Notes: generated from the letters alone by a model not told the origin. DNA of 64,000 nt from Pseudoalteromonas atlantica (GCA_007988745.1 BJUT01000008.1:1-64000), one strand, 5' to 3'. Shown: positions 29,654 through 38,563, counted from the stretch's first letter. Numbers and translations: made by a program.

Positions 29654-29808
29654 TGTGTGTGCTCCATTTATTGTTGTCGATTATTTATACACCCTACACC
29701 GGCAATTTTCAATTTTTGAAAAATAGAACTGGCAAGGTGATAAATATTCGACTCACATCAGTGCTTCCTTTATATTAAAAGCCAATTTTTAAAACTATTC
29801 AGAAAACT

Positions 29809-31431
29809 ATGGCCTCTACTTTTTTTAAAAGCGCTAGCCTAAGCCTGCTAGTCGCTCTCTTTGGTTGCTCTGAACCTGCAAGCGAGCATTCTTCTTTAGA
29901 AAATACGCCCGGCGTAAGCCTAAATAACGTTAAACAGCATATAAAAACGCTAGCCTCTGATGACTTTCAAGGTCGCGGCCCACTTACTCATGGTGAAGTA
30001 AAAACAGTAGGTTACTTGAGCGAGCAATACGAAGCTATGGGTTTAACTGGGGCGTATAATGGTAAGTTTTTACAGCCGGTAAAAATGGCAATGGTCACGG
30101 CCAATCAAAATATGCAATTGCAGGTGGGCGACTTAAAGTTTAAAGCAGGTAAGGATTTTACCGCCCGTACAGAGCAATTACAGCCAGTAATAGATGTACG
30201 AAACTCTGACATTGTATTTGTGGGTTACGGTATTAATGCCCCCGAATACAACTGGAACGATTACGAAAACATTAATGTTGAAGGTAAAACCGTTATTGTA
30301 TTGGTAAACGACCCTGGCTTTGCTACACAAAACGATGCGTTATTTACAGGTAATGCTATGACCTACTACGGCCGGTGGACTTACAAATACGAAGAAGCCG
30401 CACGCCAAGGTGCCAAAGCGGTATTTATTGTGCACGAAACTGCCCCTGCAGCTTACCCTTGGGGCGTGGTTGAAAGCTCAAACACAGGGACTAAATACAC
30501 CCTGATGGACAATAACCTAAACGCTTCTAAGCTCCCAGTTATGGGCTGGCTAACACTTAATACTACTGAGCAAATTTTTAATGCCGCACAGCTTAACTAC
30601 CAAAATTTAAAACAAAAGGCTTTAAGTGATGACTTTAAAGCCACAGCGCTTAATTTAACAGCCAACCTTTCATTTAAAAACGAAGTATCGCATGCCAAAT
30701 CACATAACGTAGTTGCGCAAATTACAGGAAGCGACGCCCCTAATGAGTACGTGGTAATAGGTGCTCATTGGGATCATTTTGGTACCAAGCAAACCGACAG
30801 CGGCCCTAAAATTTATAACGGCGCAGTGGATAATGCCTCTGGCACAGCGGCCACACTTGAAATTGCCCGCATTATGAATCAAATCCACCAGCAAACACCG
30901 TTTAAACGCTCTATTTTATTTGCTAATTTTACCGCAGAAGAAACTGGCCTCATTGGTTCGCAAGAGTTTGCAACCGGTGGCGTTGTGCCCACTAAACAAA
31001 TGGTCGGGCTATTAAATATTGACGGAATGAACGTGCTAGATGGCACCGATTACATTTTGCAATACGGTAAAGATTTATCCACCCTAGAAAACTACCTAGC
31101 AAACGCGGCAAAAGCGCAAGGTCGCGTTGTTAAAATGGACCCTCGCCCGCAAAACGGTTTGTTTTTTAGATCAGATCATTTTTCTTTAGCTAAGCAAGGT
31201 GTGCCGAGTTTATTATTTATGAGCCTTGGCGATACCGACCCTGATTACATTGCGCATAAATACCATAAAGAAGCCGACGATTACTCGCCGCAGTGGTCAT
31301 TAGGTGGCGTAAAGCAAGACATAGAGCTTATTGTTGATATAGCCACAAAGCTTGCTAACAATGGCGATTGGCCTACATGGACGAGTGACTCAGACTTTAA
31401 AGCAAAGCGCGAGCAAGATAAGCCGCATTAG
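29809..31431 (+). CDS. M28-family zinc aminopeptidase with PA domain (lipoprotein)
   Basis: 540 residues: lipobox LFGC, an N-terminal segment (VSLNNVKQHIKTLASDDFQGRGP), a protease-associated domain (about 100-280) and an M28 catalytic domain. Zinc ligands and catalytic residues are visible in GAHWDHFG, GAVDNASGTA, TAEETGLIGS, a downstream aspartate (LLNIDGMN) and RSDHFSL. It would trim N-terminal residues from peptides in the periplasm or at the surface. Monocistronic. Confidence 0.94.
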   Translation: MASTFFKSASLSLLVALFGCSEPASEHSSLENTPGVSLNNVKQHIKTLASDDFQGRGPLTHGEVKTVGYLSEQYEAMGLTGAYNGKFLQPVKMAMVTANQNMQLQVGDLKFKAGKDFTARTEQLQPVIDVRNSDIVFVGYGINAPEYNWNDYENINVEGKTVIVLVNDPGFATQNDALFTGNAMTYYGRWTYKYEEAARQGAKAVFIVHETAPAAYPWGVVESSNTGTKYTLMDNNLNASKLPVMGWLTLNTTEQIFNAAQLNYQNLKQKALSDDFKATALNLTANLSFKNEVSHAKSHNVVAQITGSDAPNEYVVIGAHWDHFGTKQTDSGPKIYNGAVDNASGTAATLEIARIMNQIHQQTPFKRSILFANFTAEETGLIGSQEFATGGVVPTKQMVGLLNIDGMNVLDGTDYILQYGKDLSTLENYLANAAKAQGRVVKMDPRPQNGLFFRSDHFSLAKQGVPSLLFMSLGDTDPDYIAHKYHKEADDYSPQWSLGGVKQDIELIVDIATKLANNGDWPTWTSDSDFKAKREQDKPH

Positions 31432-31474
31432 CAGGTAAAGTTTAAAGCTAAATAATAATCATACCAATCGCATT

Positions 31475-31500
31475 AAAATCCTCCTACTTGGAGGATTTTA
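31475..31500. terminator. bidirectional intrinsic terminator
   Basis: AAAATCCTCC / GGAGGATTTT stem with a TACTT-type loop. The stop codon of the leftward gene at 31484 lies inside it. An ATACCAATCGCATTAA remnant of the dispersed repeat terminus precedes it. Confidence 0.82.
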
Positions 31501-32428
31501 ATTTTGAGCGCGCCCGCATTAGTAAGGTTTCAGCTTTTGCTCCTAAATACACATAAATAGCCAAGGCTATTAAAAGCCCTACCACCGCAAGCATCATCGC
31601 AATGGCCGGTAATAAGTATTCAGCCTGCCCCAACGCTGCCTTAAACATGGTTAATAGCGCCTCAATAGATATTGCAATTAGCACGGTAGATATAAACCGG
31701 GTAATTGTACGCCGTGTAGAAGAGTGCCTAAATATATCCTTATGCATTAAAATCTCTTCTTCGAGAATGGTCTTTCCTAAATCAAACACGGCCAACGCTA
31801 AAGTAATATATATAATAATGCTAAAGGGCTCGAGGGGATCAGACGCTGAGTCAAAGTGGGTTAATAATGCATATATATCGTTAAATACTATGCTCAGTAA
31901 AAAGAGTACCAAAGTAAATAAACACGCCACAATCACCCCATAACCCGCTTTAAAATAAGGCGAAATACCGGCTCGCGCGCTGTCTCCCATTACAAACTCA
32001 ATTAACTGGGTTAAGCATACGTCTAACACTAAATAATGCTGCTGGTTAATTGGCTTTTTTAGCTCTTTAATAGCCGAAATACATAAATGATTAGTTGCGA
32101 TAGAAATATACGGTTCGGTAAAGCACACCGAGTCGGTTTGTTTAGATTGTAAAAAGTAAGGGCGCTCACTTAAATCTTGCTGATTACCTTGCTCGGCTAA
32201 TTTTTTATAGGCACGCTTAAAGCAAACATTATTGCCTTGCTGAAGCCCAGATTCGTTTAAACAGTATTGCAGCTCTAAAAAGGGATATTGCTTTACTAAA
32301 AAACGCGTATCTCGATTTTTGTTAAGCCCATCTTCAATACTCATTAAAATAGAGTCAAGCAAGCTGTGTATTACTTGCTCATACTCATGGTAGCGCTCAA
32401 CACTACTTATATAACTCATTCGCGCCAT
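31484..32428 (-). CDS. four-helix membrane protein with PDC/Cache-like sensor region
   Basis: 314 residues. The N-terminal half (1-150) looks like a soluble PDC/Cache-type sensing domain: FLVKQYPFLELQYC and the DLSERPYFLQS segment recall the RxYF motif of PDC domains. It is followed by four hydrophobic helices (about 165-190, 207-225, 245-262, 270-295) and a basic tail. No signalling output domain (GGDEF, HK, MCP) is present. Function unknown; the sensor assignment rests on motif resemblance only. In-frame ATG at residue 4 is an alternative start. Confidence 0.6.
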   Translation of the reverse strand: MARMSYISSVERYHEYEQVIHSLLDSILMSIEDGLNKNRDTRFLVKQYPFLELQYCLNESGLQQGNNVCFKRAYKKLAEQGNQQDLSERPYFLQSKQTDSVCFTEPYISIATNHLCISAIKELKKPINQQHYLVLDVCLTQLIEFVMGDSARAGISPYFKAGYGVIVACLFTLVLFLLSIVFNDIYALLTHFDSASDPLEPFSIIIYITLALAVFDLGKTILEEEILMHKDIFRHSSTRRTITRFISTVLIAISIEALLTMFKAALGQAEYLLPAIAMMLAVVGLLIALAIYVYLGAKAETLLMRARSKLKSSK

Positions 32429-32575
32429 AATTGTGTACTCACTCAGTTGCTATAGCGTTAACTAAGCAAGTTTAAAACCAAGTATAAAAAATGTTTTTAT
32501 TCATAAGATTAAGGTTTTAACTTGCGCTCATTTGCACCTATTTGGTGAAAAAGCCGTTATGCCTGCGCCATGCAC

Positions 32576-32613
32576 AAAAAAAGCAGCTAAGTAAATGTTA
32601 CTTAACTGCTTTG
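32576..32613 (-). terminator. intrinsic terminator after the EF-hand cluster
   Basis: AGCAG.TAAGTAA / TTACTTA.CTGCT stem followed on the minus strand by seven T residues. Confidence 0.8.
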
Positions 32614-32660
32614 TGAGTATGACCTGATAAATTTTAAGCGCGTAAAACTACGCCATAAAA

Positions 32661-32867
32661 TTATTGTACTTTAGAAAACTCTTGCTGTGAAAGCTCACCA
32701 TTTTTATCTGTATCGAGCTTATCAAACAACCGTGCTAACTGTGCGTTGGCTTGTGCTTCTGTTTTGCTAATTACGCCATCGCCATTGACATCAAAACTGT
32801 TAAAGTCGACCGCGGCAAACGCCGCTGATGAAGAGGCAAGGGCTAGAAGTGCGATAAATTTTTTCAT
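32661..32867 (-). CDS. small exported EF-hand protein
   Basis: 68 residues: signal peptide (cleavage near AFA) and two EF-hand loops, DVNGDGVISKTE and DTDKNGELSQQE, both with full calcium-ligand spacing. The ATG at 32865-32867 is chosen because AAGGA lies seven bases upstream; the ATG two codons earlier is too close to it. Probable periplasmic calcium-binding protein; partner unknown. Last gene of a small tandem family. Confidence 0.88.
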   Translation of the reverse strand: MKKFIALLALASSSAAFAAVDFNSFDVNGDGVISKTEAQANAQLARLFDKLDTDKNGELSQQEFSKVQ

Positions 32868-32940
32868 AATCATTTCCTTAGGCTAAGTGATTGGCAAAGG
32901 GGAAGAAATCCTTTTCTGAGATCCATAAAGGGAGAATCGG

Positions 32941-33144
32941 TTATTTGTATTCAAAAAAATCGTTTTCGGTTAGGCCATTTCGGCTTTGCATATTTAATTG
33001 CTGCATTATTTGTTCTGCTGATTGATCACTTTGGTTTGTTAAATCACCTTCGCCTTGCATAGGTGTTTTAAACTCTGTATTTGCCAATACCACCGATGAT
33101 GACACCAAGGTGATAAGTACAAGTGTTGTTTTCAGCTTAGTCAT
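32941..33144 (-). CDS. degenerate EF-hand paralogue, exported
   Basis: 67 residues with a signal peptide closely like its neighbours (TKLKTTLVLITLVSSSVVLA) and a short mature part lacking both canonical EF loops; only QSRNGLTENDFFEYK faintly recalls the end of an EF-hand. AAGGA lies seven bases before the ATG at 33142-33144. It looks like a diverged member of the cluster that has lost calcium ligands. It is preceded by one copy of the 62-bp duplicated leader. Confidence 0.65.
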   Translation of the reverse strand: MTKLKTTLVLITLVSSSVVLANTEFKTPMQGEGDLTNQSDQSAEQIMQQLNMQSRNGLTENDFFEYK

Positions 33145-33208
33145 AATGTAATCCTTCAATAATATGCATTACCTGTATAAATTTGCACTGAGGTGGTTAC
33201 AATTCACT

Positions 33209-33270
33209 TCCTTGATATTCTTTTTAATAGGCTCCCTTGCCTATTTAGGTTGTCTTTGGCAACTCAGAAT
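33209..33270 (-). repeat. 62-bp duplicated leader element, copy 2
   Basis: Matches 33467-33528 at 56 of 62 positions. On the minus strand it forms GTTG-N7-CAAC and AATAGGC-AAGGGA-GCCTATT hairpins. It lies 65 bases upstream of the 32941-33144 gene. Confidence 0.75.
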
Positions 33271-33298
33271 CATGCTTACACCACAGCGCATTAATCGT

Positions 33299-33415
33299 CT
33301 ACGCTTGTAAAACCTCTGCTTTAAAAAGTTTACCGCTTGTGTTGGTATCAAACTTTGCAAATGTGCCAGAAAATACCAGCGCTATTGCAAGCAAAGTTGG
33401 GTATCGCTTTTACAT
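33299..33415 (-). pseudogene. decayed EF-hand paralogue
   Basis: Read on the minus strand from the ATG at 33413-33415, the second codon is TAA where the paralogues have AAA. The frame then continues KRYPTLLAIALVFSGTFA and FDTNTSGKLFKAEVLQA before a stop at 33299-33301. This aligns with the signal peptide and first EF-hand of 33567-33779, with acidic ligands partly lost and the second EF-hand missing. The ribosome site (AAGGA, six bases before ATG) is intact, so decay is recent or the remnant is still transcribed. Confidence 0.75.
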
Positions 33416-33466
33416 ATCGATTCCTTCGCTATGCGTTTATAATAAAATGCCCTGTGTATTACACTG

Positions 33467-33528
33467 TCCTTGTTATTCTTTATGGTAAGCTCCCTTGCCT
33501 ACTTAGGTTGTCTTTGGCAACTCAGAAT
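33467..33528 (-). repeat. 62-bp duplicated leader element, copy 1
   Basis: Second copy of the element at 33209-33270, located 52 bases upstream of the decayed EF-hand gene. On the minus strand its main stem is GTAGGC-AAGGGA-GCTTAC: relative to copy 2 one A-U pair has become G-C and one G-C has become G-U, keeping the stem. Confidence 0.75.
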
Positions 33529-33566
33529 TAACGTGCCACTGGGCGTTAACTACTCAAAGCACTCAC

Positions 33567-33779
33567 TTATGCTTTGTCGAACTCACTCTTAGATAGCTCG
33601 TTGTTTTTGTCAGTATCAAGTTTTGTAAACTGACTCATTAATTCAGCATCAGCAGATGCTTCTAACGGGCTTAATGTGCCACTGCCATCTTTATCGAGTG
33701 TGTCAAAATCTGTTACTGCAAAAGCCGCTGATGAAGAGGCTAAAGCCATTAATACCAATGTTGATTGTGCCTTTTTCAT
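33567..33779 (-). CDS. small exported EF-hand protein
   Basis: 70 residues: signal peptide (MKKAQSTLVLMALASSSAAFA) and two EF-hand loops, DKDGSGTLSPLE and DTDKNNELSKSE, with intact ligand positions. The ATG at 33777-33779 has AAGGA seven bases upstream. First and best preserved member of the tandem family running leftward. Probably a periplasmic calcium binder. Confidence 0.88.
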   Translation of the reverse strand: MKKAQSTLVLMALASSSAAFAVTDFDTLDKDGSGTLSPLEASADAELMSQFTKLDTDKNNELSKSEFDKA

Positions 33780-33794
33780 AATGAAATCCTTCAT

Positions 33795-34319
33795 AGGGTT
33801 AGGGGAGTAGCCAATTGGCGTTACCCACGTTTTGCTTAATACAGCTTAACTATTACAACTTCAGTGCCATGTTTTATTTTCAATTAATAAACAATGAGTT
33901 ATGCGATAAGTATATGGAAAAATTAAGTTTCGAGGGGTATTTTTGTTGCTTTTTAGCAACAGTTAGATGAGCCACTTAAAATAAAGCAATAGAATCAACA
34001 GCTTATGATTTATAAAAAAGCCACACATGAGCTAAAAGCTAACTAAAAACATAATCTGGGGAAGTTTAAGAATAAACTAAAGCTGAACAGCTTAATTAAA
34101 ACAATTAAACGTCATAAAACCTAAAACATAACCAATTGAAATATATTGATATTTAAAAAAATATTTAGCGTTTATTTTTTAAAAGCATGGCAAGCCTGTA
34201 AAAAACAGGCATTTGTTGCCAAATGGCGAATTTAGTAAAAGGCAGGGATTAAAAAGAGAGCGCATTGCATTTAGTTGGGCAAAACAAATTGGCGTTTTTA
34301 AAGTATAAAAACAATTTAA
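33795..34319. other. 525-bp gap with no convincing gene
   Basis: Very AT-rich. The only structured part is a hairpin at about 34189-34220 (GGCAA-GCCTGT / ACAGGC..TTGCC). A basic 41-residue stop-to-stop frame ends at 34306-34308 but has no start codon with a ribosome site. Presumably holds the promoter of the EF-hand cluster near 33800-33900; I could not define it. Confidence 0.5.
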
Positions 34320-34535
34320 CTACTTCCAGCCTTGACGCCATTTTTGTGTGTCTTTTAAATCTCGCCAGCGTATTGAGTACTGATTTTTAGAAAATACCGA
34401 CTCGGTAATGCATTCAATTACATTACCCTCTTCATCGTATTCTACTTCTACAATGATAAAGTGTTTTTCTTTGTTGATAGCTGGAGTGGCAGTCCACTTA
34501 CTGTTTAGTAATTTTTTAGGGTTTAAGTTATTCAT
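34320..34535 (-). CDS. TIGR02450-type small tryptophan-rich protein
   Basis: 71 residues beginning NPKKLLNSKWTAT and containing KEKHFIIVEVEYDEEGNV and RWRDLKDTQKWRQGWK. This matches the short conserved family TIGR02450, common in marine gammaproteobacteria and of unknown function. Cytoplasmic, no signal peptide. Monocistronic. Confidence 0.88.
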   Translation of the reverse strand: MNNLNPKKLLNSKWTATPAINKEKHFIIVEVEYDEEGNVIECITESVFSKNQYSIRWRDLKDTQKWRQGWK

Positions 34536-34636
34536 TAAATAATCTAGTGTGCTTAATTAACACTAATACGACATAACCCGTTGTTTAGCTCAACATAAAG
34601 TTAGGCCGTATTAATGTTACTTTATCTACTCACTGG

Positions 34637-34987
34637 TTACTCAGCGATTAACTTACCTTTATACATTTTCATTTGGCAATGAAAGTCGTACTCACCTGCT
34701 TTAAGTGCAGGCAAAGTGATTGTATTATCTCCCATTGCAAGGCTTTCACTTACATCAAGCTGCGGGAACACCATAGTTTCGGCGCACGGTGCACTGTCTT
34801 TTCTATCAAATGTAAGCGTTACTTTTTTATTAGCCGCCACCTTTATATGACTTGGTTGATAAACGCCGTTATCTACCACTATGGTTTGCGTATTATCATT
34901 ACTGTGTATTTGCTTTGGCTTATAAAGCCAAAACCAATAAATAATGGCCACTATTAATACTGCACCAAGTAAATTTATCATTAACAT
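34637..34987 (-). CDS. membrane-anchored cupredoxin-domain protein
   Basis: 116 residues: one N-terminal transmembrane helix (about 4-19) and a periplasmic cupredoxin domain. Copper ligand candidates are the cysteine in APCAETMVF and the FHCQMKMYKG segment (H, C, M). The start is set by AAGGAG six bases before the ATG at 34985-34987; a longer frame running into copA is rejected. It begins 10 bases after copA and is the third gene of the merR-copA operon, so a role in periplasmic copper handling is likely. Confidence 0.9.
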   Translation of the reverse strand: MLMINLLGAVLIVAIIYWFWLYKPKQIHSNDNTQTIVVDNGVYQPSHIKVAANKKVTLTFDRKDSAPCAETMVFPQLDVSESLAMGDNTITLPALKAGEYDFHCQMKMYKGKLIAE

Positions 34988-34997
34988 TATCGACTCC

Positions 34998-37241
34998 TTA
35001 GCGCTTATTGGGTTTATAAAAACGTAAGCGATTGGCATTAGTGACTACTGTCAGTGATGAAAGCGCCATAGCTGCGCCCGCCACTACTGGGTTTAGTAGT
35101 ACACCAATAAACGGATACAACACACCGGCTGCAATAGGGATGCCCGCAACGTTATAAATAAAGGCACCAAACAAGTTTTGTTTAATGTTTTTAATTGTTG
35201 CGCTACTAATGGCAATAGCATCGGCAAGGCCATGAAGTGAGCCACGCATTAAAGTAATATCGGCGCTTTCTATGGCTACATCTGTACCTGTGCCAATTGC
35301 AAAACCGACATCTGCTTTAGCAAGCGCGGGGGCATCATTGATCCCATCACCCGTCATGCCTACAATCTCGCCTTGCTGCTGGCGTTTAGTGACTTCGTTT
35401 ACTTTATCCTCTGGCAACACTTCTGCGATAAAATCATCAATACCGACTTTTTTAGCCACAGCGTGTGCGGTCGCTTTATTATCGCCAGTGAGCATTACTA
35501 GATGAATACCTTCATTTTGCAGGCGCTTGATTGCCTGTACTGAGTCTTCTTTTAGCGGGTCCGCCACCGCAATTAAGGCCATAAGTTGGTTATTACAGGC
35601 AAAGTACATCGGGGTTTTTGCATCATTTGCAAAGGTGTGTGCTTGCTCTGTGGCGTCATCAACTGCAATCTCGTATTTATCCATAAGCGCTTTATTGCCA
35701 AATAGCAGTGTTTGCTCATTCACCGTTCCACTTACACCTTTACCGGTAATCGCATCAAAGTCGGTAACTTTACTCAAGGTTACGTTTTGTTTTTGAGCGT
35801 ACTGTGTAATCGCCTCCGCAAGTGGGTGCTCAGAGCTATTTTCGAGGCTTGCAACTAATTGCATTACGTTATTTTCATCTGCGTTATTAAACGTTACAAC
35901 ATCTGTTACCTGTGGTGCACCTTGGGTGATAGTGCCGGTTTTATCTATAATCATGGTAGTAATTTTAGAGGTAGTTTGCAGTGACTCGCCATAGCGAATT
36001 AATATGCCAAACTCGGCGGCTTTACCTATCCCCACCATTACCGACATAGGCGTTGCTAAACCCAGCGCACACGGGCATGCAATAATCAGCACGGTGGTTA
36101 ACGCTACCACAGCATAAGCAATTGAAGGGGCTGGGCCAAAATTCAACCATGCAAGGGCTGCTAGTATCGCAATTATCATTACTGTGGGCACAAAAATGCC
36201 CGATATAACATCGGCTAATCGCCCTATTGAAGGCTTAGAGTTTTGCGCGCGTTTTACCATATTAATGATATTGGCAAGGGTTGTTTCTTGGCCTATATGT
36301 GTGGCTTCAAATAATAATGTACCACTTTTATTAATACTGCCAGCAACCACTTTATCGCCTGCTTGTTTACTCACTGGCATAGGCTCACCCGTGAGCATAG
36401 ATTCATCTAGTTTGCTGCTACCTTCGAGCACATCACCATCTACCGGGATTTTTTCGCCTGGGCGTACCCTTACATGGTCGCCCTTTTGCACATCACTAAT
36501 GTCTATATCTTGCTCTGCGCCATCGCGTATTACACGGGCTGTTTTTGCTTGTAAGCCAATTAACCGCTTAATAGCCTGCGAAGTACGTCCACGCGCTTTC
36601 ACTTCAAAAGCCAGGCCTAAACTAATTAACCCGATTATCATTGAAGAAGCTTCAAAATAAACGTGCCTTGCAACCTCAGGTAGTAAGCTAGGCGCAAGTA
36701 CAACAAACATTGAATATAACCACGCAGTGCCCGTTCCCAAAGCAATAAGCGTATCCATGTTAGCACCATGATTTTTAAATGACTGCCATGCGCCTTTATA
36801 AAATTGCTTACCTGCTACAGCCATAACGACAAACGTGATAATACCGACCACACCCCATGCAATTCGCTGGTTAGTGGTTGTCACGCTCATATCAAAAATA
36901 AGCCCATAAATCATAAGCGGTACGCCCACACCTAAAGCCAGCATCATGTTGCGCATTAGCTTTTTGTAATGTGCCTCGTCTGACTTGGCTTTTTCATCAA
37001 GCGCATCTTGCTCTGATGTGTTATCCATAGGTTTTGCGCTGTAACCTATATTTTCAACGGCGCTAATTAATGTGCTTTGCTGCGCGCTACCCTCTACTCG
37101 TACGGTGCGATCTGCAAAGTTCATTTCGACATTGTTTGCGCCTTGCACACTATTGAGGGCTTTTTCTATTTTGGCTACACAACTGCCACAATTAGCACCT
37201 TCAATAATAAAGTTTTGCTCTGTTGTTTTACTGCTACTCAT
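34998..37241 (-). CDS. copA: copper-exporting P1B-type ATPase
   Basis: 747 residues. One N-terminal heavy-metal domain with CGSC (Cys18, Cys21), eight membrane helices including the metal-site CPC in [10 protein letters not shown], phosphorylation site DKTGTIT, the SEHPLAEAI histidine motif and [11 protein letters not shown]. It pumps Cu(I) out of the cytoplasm. The start overlaps the merR stop by four bases, and the cupredoxin gene follows. Confidence 0.96.
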   Translation of the reverse strand: MSSSKTTEQNFIIEGANCGSCVAKIEKALNSVQGANNVEMNFADRTVRVEGSAQQSTLISAVENIGYSAKPMDNTSEQDALDEKAKSDEAHYKKLMRNMMLALGVGVPLMIYGLIFDMSVTTTNQRIAWGVVGIITFVVMAVAGKQFYKGAWQSFKNHGANMDTLIALGTGTAWLYSMFVVLAPSLLPEVARHVYFEASSMIIGLISLGLAFEVKARGRTSQAIKRLIGLQAKTARVIRDGAEQDIDISDVQKGDHVRVRPGEKIPVDGDVLEGSSKLDESMLTGEPMPVSKQAGDKVVAGSINKSGTLLFEATHIGQETTLANIINMVKRAQNSKPSIGRLADVISGIFVPTVMIIAILAALAWLNFGPAPSIAYAVVALTTVLIIACPCALGLATPMSVMVGIGKAAEFGILIRYGESLQTTSKITTMIIDKTGTITQGAPQVTDVVTFNNADENNVMQLVASLENSSEHPLAEAITQYAQKQNVTLSKVTDFDAITGKGVSGTVNEQTLLFGNKALMDKYEIAVDDATEQAHTFANDAKTPMYFACNNQLMALIAVADPLKEDSVQAIKRLQNEGIHLVMLTGDNKATAHAVAKKVGIDDFIAEVLPEDKVNEVTKRQQQGEIVGMTGDGINDAPALAKADVGFAIGTGTDVAIESADITLMRGSLHGLADAIAISSATIKNIKQNLFGAFIYNVAGIPIAAGVLYPFIGVLLNPVVAGAAMALSSLTVVTNANRLRFYKPNKR

Positions 37242-37675
37242 TGCACATCTCCGCTTTTATTTGGCTCAACAAGTGGGTCAACAAACGTCTCTATTAAGCT
37301 ACACACATCACTTGCAACAGCGCCGTCTGTCGATGTTTCCCACTGTTTTAACGCCGCTTGCATACGCACTCGTAATTTAAGGGTTTCTTGAAACAAGGCT
37401 TCGGTTTCTTCTAAACGTTTTGCAATAATTTGCCGTGTAAGTGGGCATGGGCAATGCCCTTGTTCTGACTCGCCAATGATATGCTGTATATCTTTTAGGG
37501 AAAACCCGAGCTTTCGGGCGCTTATAATAAACTGTAAACGTTGGCGGTCTGCTTTTGTATATTGTTGATAACCATTACTTTGGCTACGTATGGGCGTTAA
37601 AAGGCCTATTCGTGTGTAATGACGAACTGTATCAGGCGTTACACTCATTAACTTCGCTAATTGCTTAACATACAT
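37238..37675 (-). CDS. MerR-family metal-responsive regulator
   Basis: 145 residues. N-terminal MerR winged helix ([24 protein letters not shown]) and dimerisation coiled coil. Candidate metal ligands are Cys75 and Cys77 (GHCPCP) at the start of the dimerisation helix, where MerR/ZntR/PbrR proteins have their conserved cysteine, and Cys125 near the C-terminus. The CueR-type CxxxxxxxC loop is missing, so it is not a standard CueR, although it heads an operon with copA. It should twist the 19-bp-spaced promoter just upstream. Confidence 0.9.
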   Translation of the reverse strand: MYVKQLAKLMSVTPDTVRHYTRIGLLTPIRSQSNGYQQYTKADRQRLQFIISARKLGFSLKDIQHIIGESEQGHCPCPLTRQIIAKRLEETEALFQETLKLRVRMQAALKQWETSTDGAVASDVCSLIETFVDPLVEPNKSGDVQ

Positions 37676-37704
37676 AATTTAGCCCCCTTAGATTTTAGAG
37701 CTCA

Positions 37705-37735
37705 ATTGTAAACCTATGTGTGACACACAGGTCAA
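37705..37735 (-). promoter_or_regulatory. MerR-type promoter with operator dyad
   Basis: On the minus strand -35 TTGACC and -10 TACAAT are separated by 19 bp, the overlong spacer typical of MerR-activated promoters. The spacer region carries the palindrome ACCTGTGTG-TCA-CACATAGGT (37712-37732). Drives merR-copA-cupredoxin. Confidence 0.88.
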
Positions 37736-37780
37736 TAGAGGGGAGCATTAAAGCATAATTTAAATTTACTGGAGCTGATA

Positions 37781-37808
37781 AAATAAAAGCGCGCTAATGG
37801 GCGCGCTT
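37781..37808 (-). terminator. intrinsic terminator after the DUF2059 gene
   Basis: AAGCGCGC / GCGCGCTT stem followed by TTTTATTTTA on the minus strand. Confidence 0.82.
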
Positions 37809-37825
37809 AAAAAGAGGCAGAGAGA

Positions 37826-38323
37826 TTAATTTTCTTGTTGGCGAGAGGCTTTTAGCTCTTCACTTAGTTCACCGGCTATTTGCTGAATTTTTGGCATTGC
37901 ATCTTGCACTAGGCTTTGCGACATTTGCATAGACTCTTGCATTACTACAGGCATTTTTTGAAGAATTTTTTGCCCTGTTTCAGTTTTATAAAACGCCAGC
38001 ATGTCGGCAATTTCTTGCTCGTTAAAATGTTTGTCGTAAACGTTAACCATCATCGGCTGCATTTTTTTCCAGCTCATTTCGGTTTTAAGTACGTTGGTCA
38101 TATCTGCGTAGTATTTATCAAAAATAGCTTGCTCAGAGGGCTTAACACCCATTTGTGCAGACATATTTTTCATCATGCCTTCAACTTGCCCGTACATAGA
38201 ATCAACCATAGCATCCATGTTCATCACGTTTATCAGCTCGTCTATTTTTTGCTGCTTAGTTGCTTCGTCAGCCAATACGCTGCCAGAAAATATAAGTAAC
38301 GAAAGTAATAGTGCCTTAGCCAT
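37826..38323 (-). CDS. exported DUF2059 protein
   Basis: About 165 residues with a signal peptide (cleavage near VLADE) and a methionine-rich helical DUF2059 domain: ELINVMNMDAMVDSMYGQVEGMM, YDKHFNEQEIADMLAFYKTETGQKI. Periplasmic; no established function. The second ATG (38321-38323) has AAGGA seven bases upstream and is preferred to the one at 38329. Confidence 0.85.
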   Translation of the reverse strand: MAKALLLSLLIFSGSVLADEATKQQKIDELINVMNMDAMVDSMYGQVEGMMKNMSAQMGVKPSEQAIFDKYYADMTNVLKTEMSWKKMQPMMVNVYDKHFNEQEIADMLAFYKTETGQKILQKMPVVMQESMQMSQSLVQDAMPKIQQIAGELSEELKASRQQEN

Positions 38324-38369
38324 TGTCATATCCTTAAATATAAAAAAGTAAGACCATACTCACATGATT

Positions 38370-38532
38370 AATATCAATCCGCAATAATACTTACTCATTT
38401 TACGGGGGTAAACGGGTCGCTACTTACGTTAAAAAATTCTCATTCAGAACAACTAAATAGCTAATTTTTTACTAAATTATCAACACGTTTTACCAGCCTC
38501 AGAGTAAATTACTTAATTATGCGAACGGGTAT
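38370..38532 (+). repeat. dispersed MITE-like repeat, copy D
   Basis: 163 bp, the same orientation as copy A and the inverse of copy C: ATATCAATCCGCAATAATACTT start, GTAAACGGGTCGCTACTTACG, GAACAACTAAATAGC, TTATCAACACGTTTTACCAG and TTAATTATGCGAACGGGTAT end. It occupies most of the gap between the DUF2059 and mrpG genes. Confidence 0.82.
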
Positions 38533-38563
38533 AAAATAGTTTGTAAATGTGTAAACCCATACT

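Noticed and set aside
33209..33270. c-di-GMP (GEMM) riboswitch in the EF-hand leader
   Set aside because: A GGCAA-containing stem recalls GEMM, but the conserved GEMM core and tetraloop/receptor are absent and the element is too short.
33337..33531. 64-residue plus-strand frame in the EF-hand cluster
   Set aside because: Crosses the duplicated leader and the decayed gene; the minus-strand homology explains this DNA better.
34186..34308. Basic 41-residue stop-to-stop frame ending at 34308
   Set aside because: Looks slightly coding (KR-rich) but begins at a stop, has no ATG or GTG with ribosome site, and contains a hairpin near its start.
36184..36660. 158-residue frame antisense to copA
   Set aside because: Shadow of copA with Ser/Pro/Leu-rich composition; no independent support.
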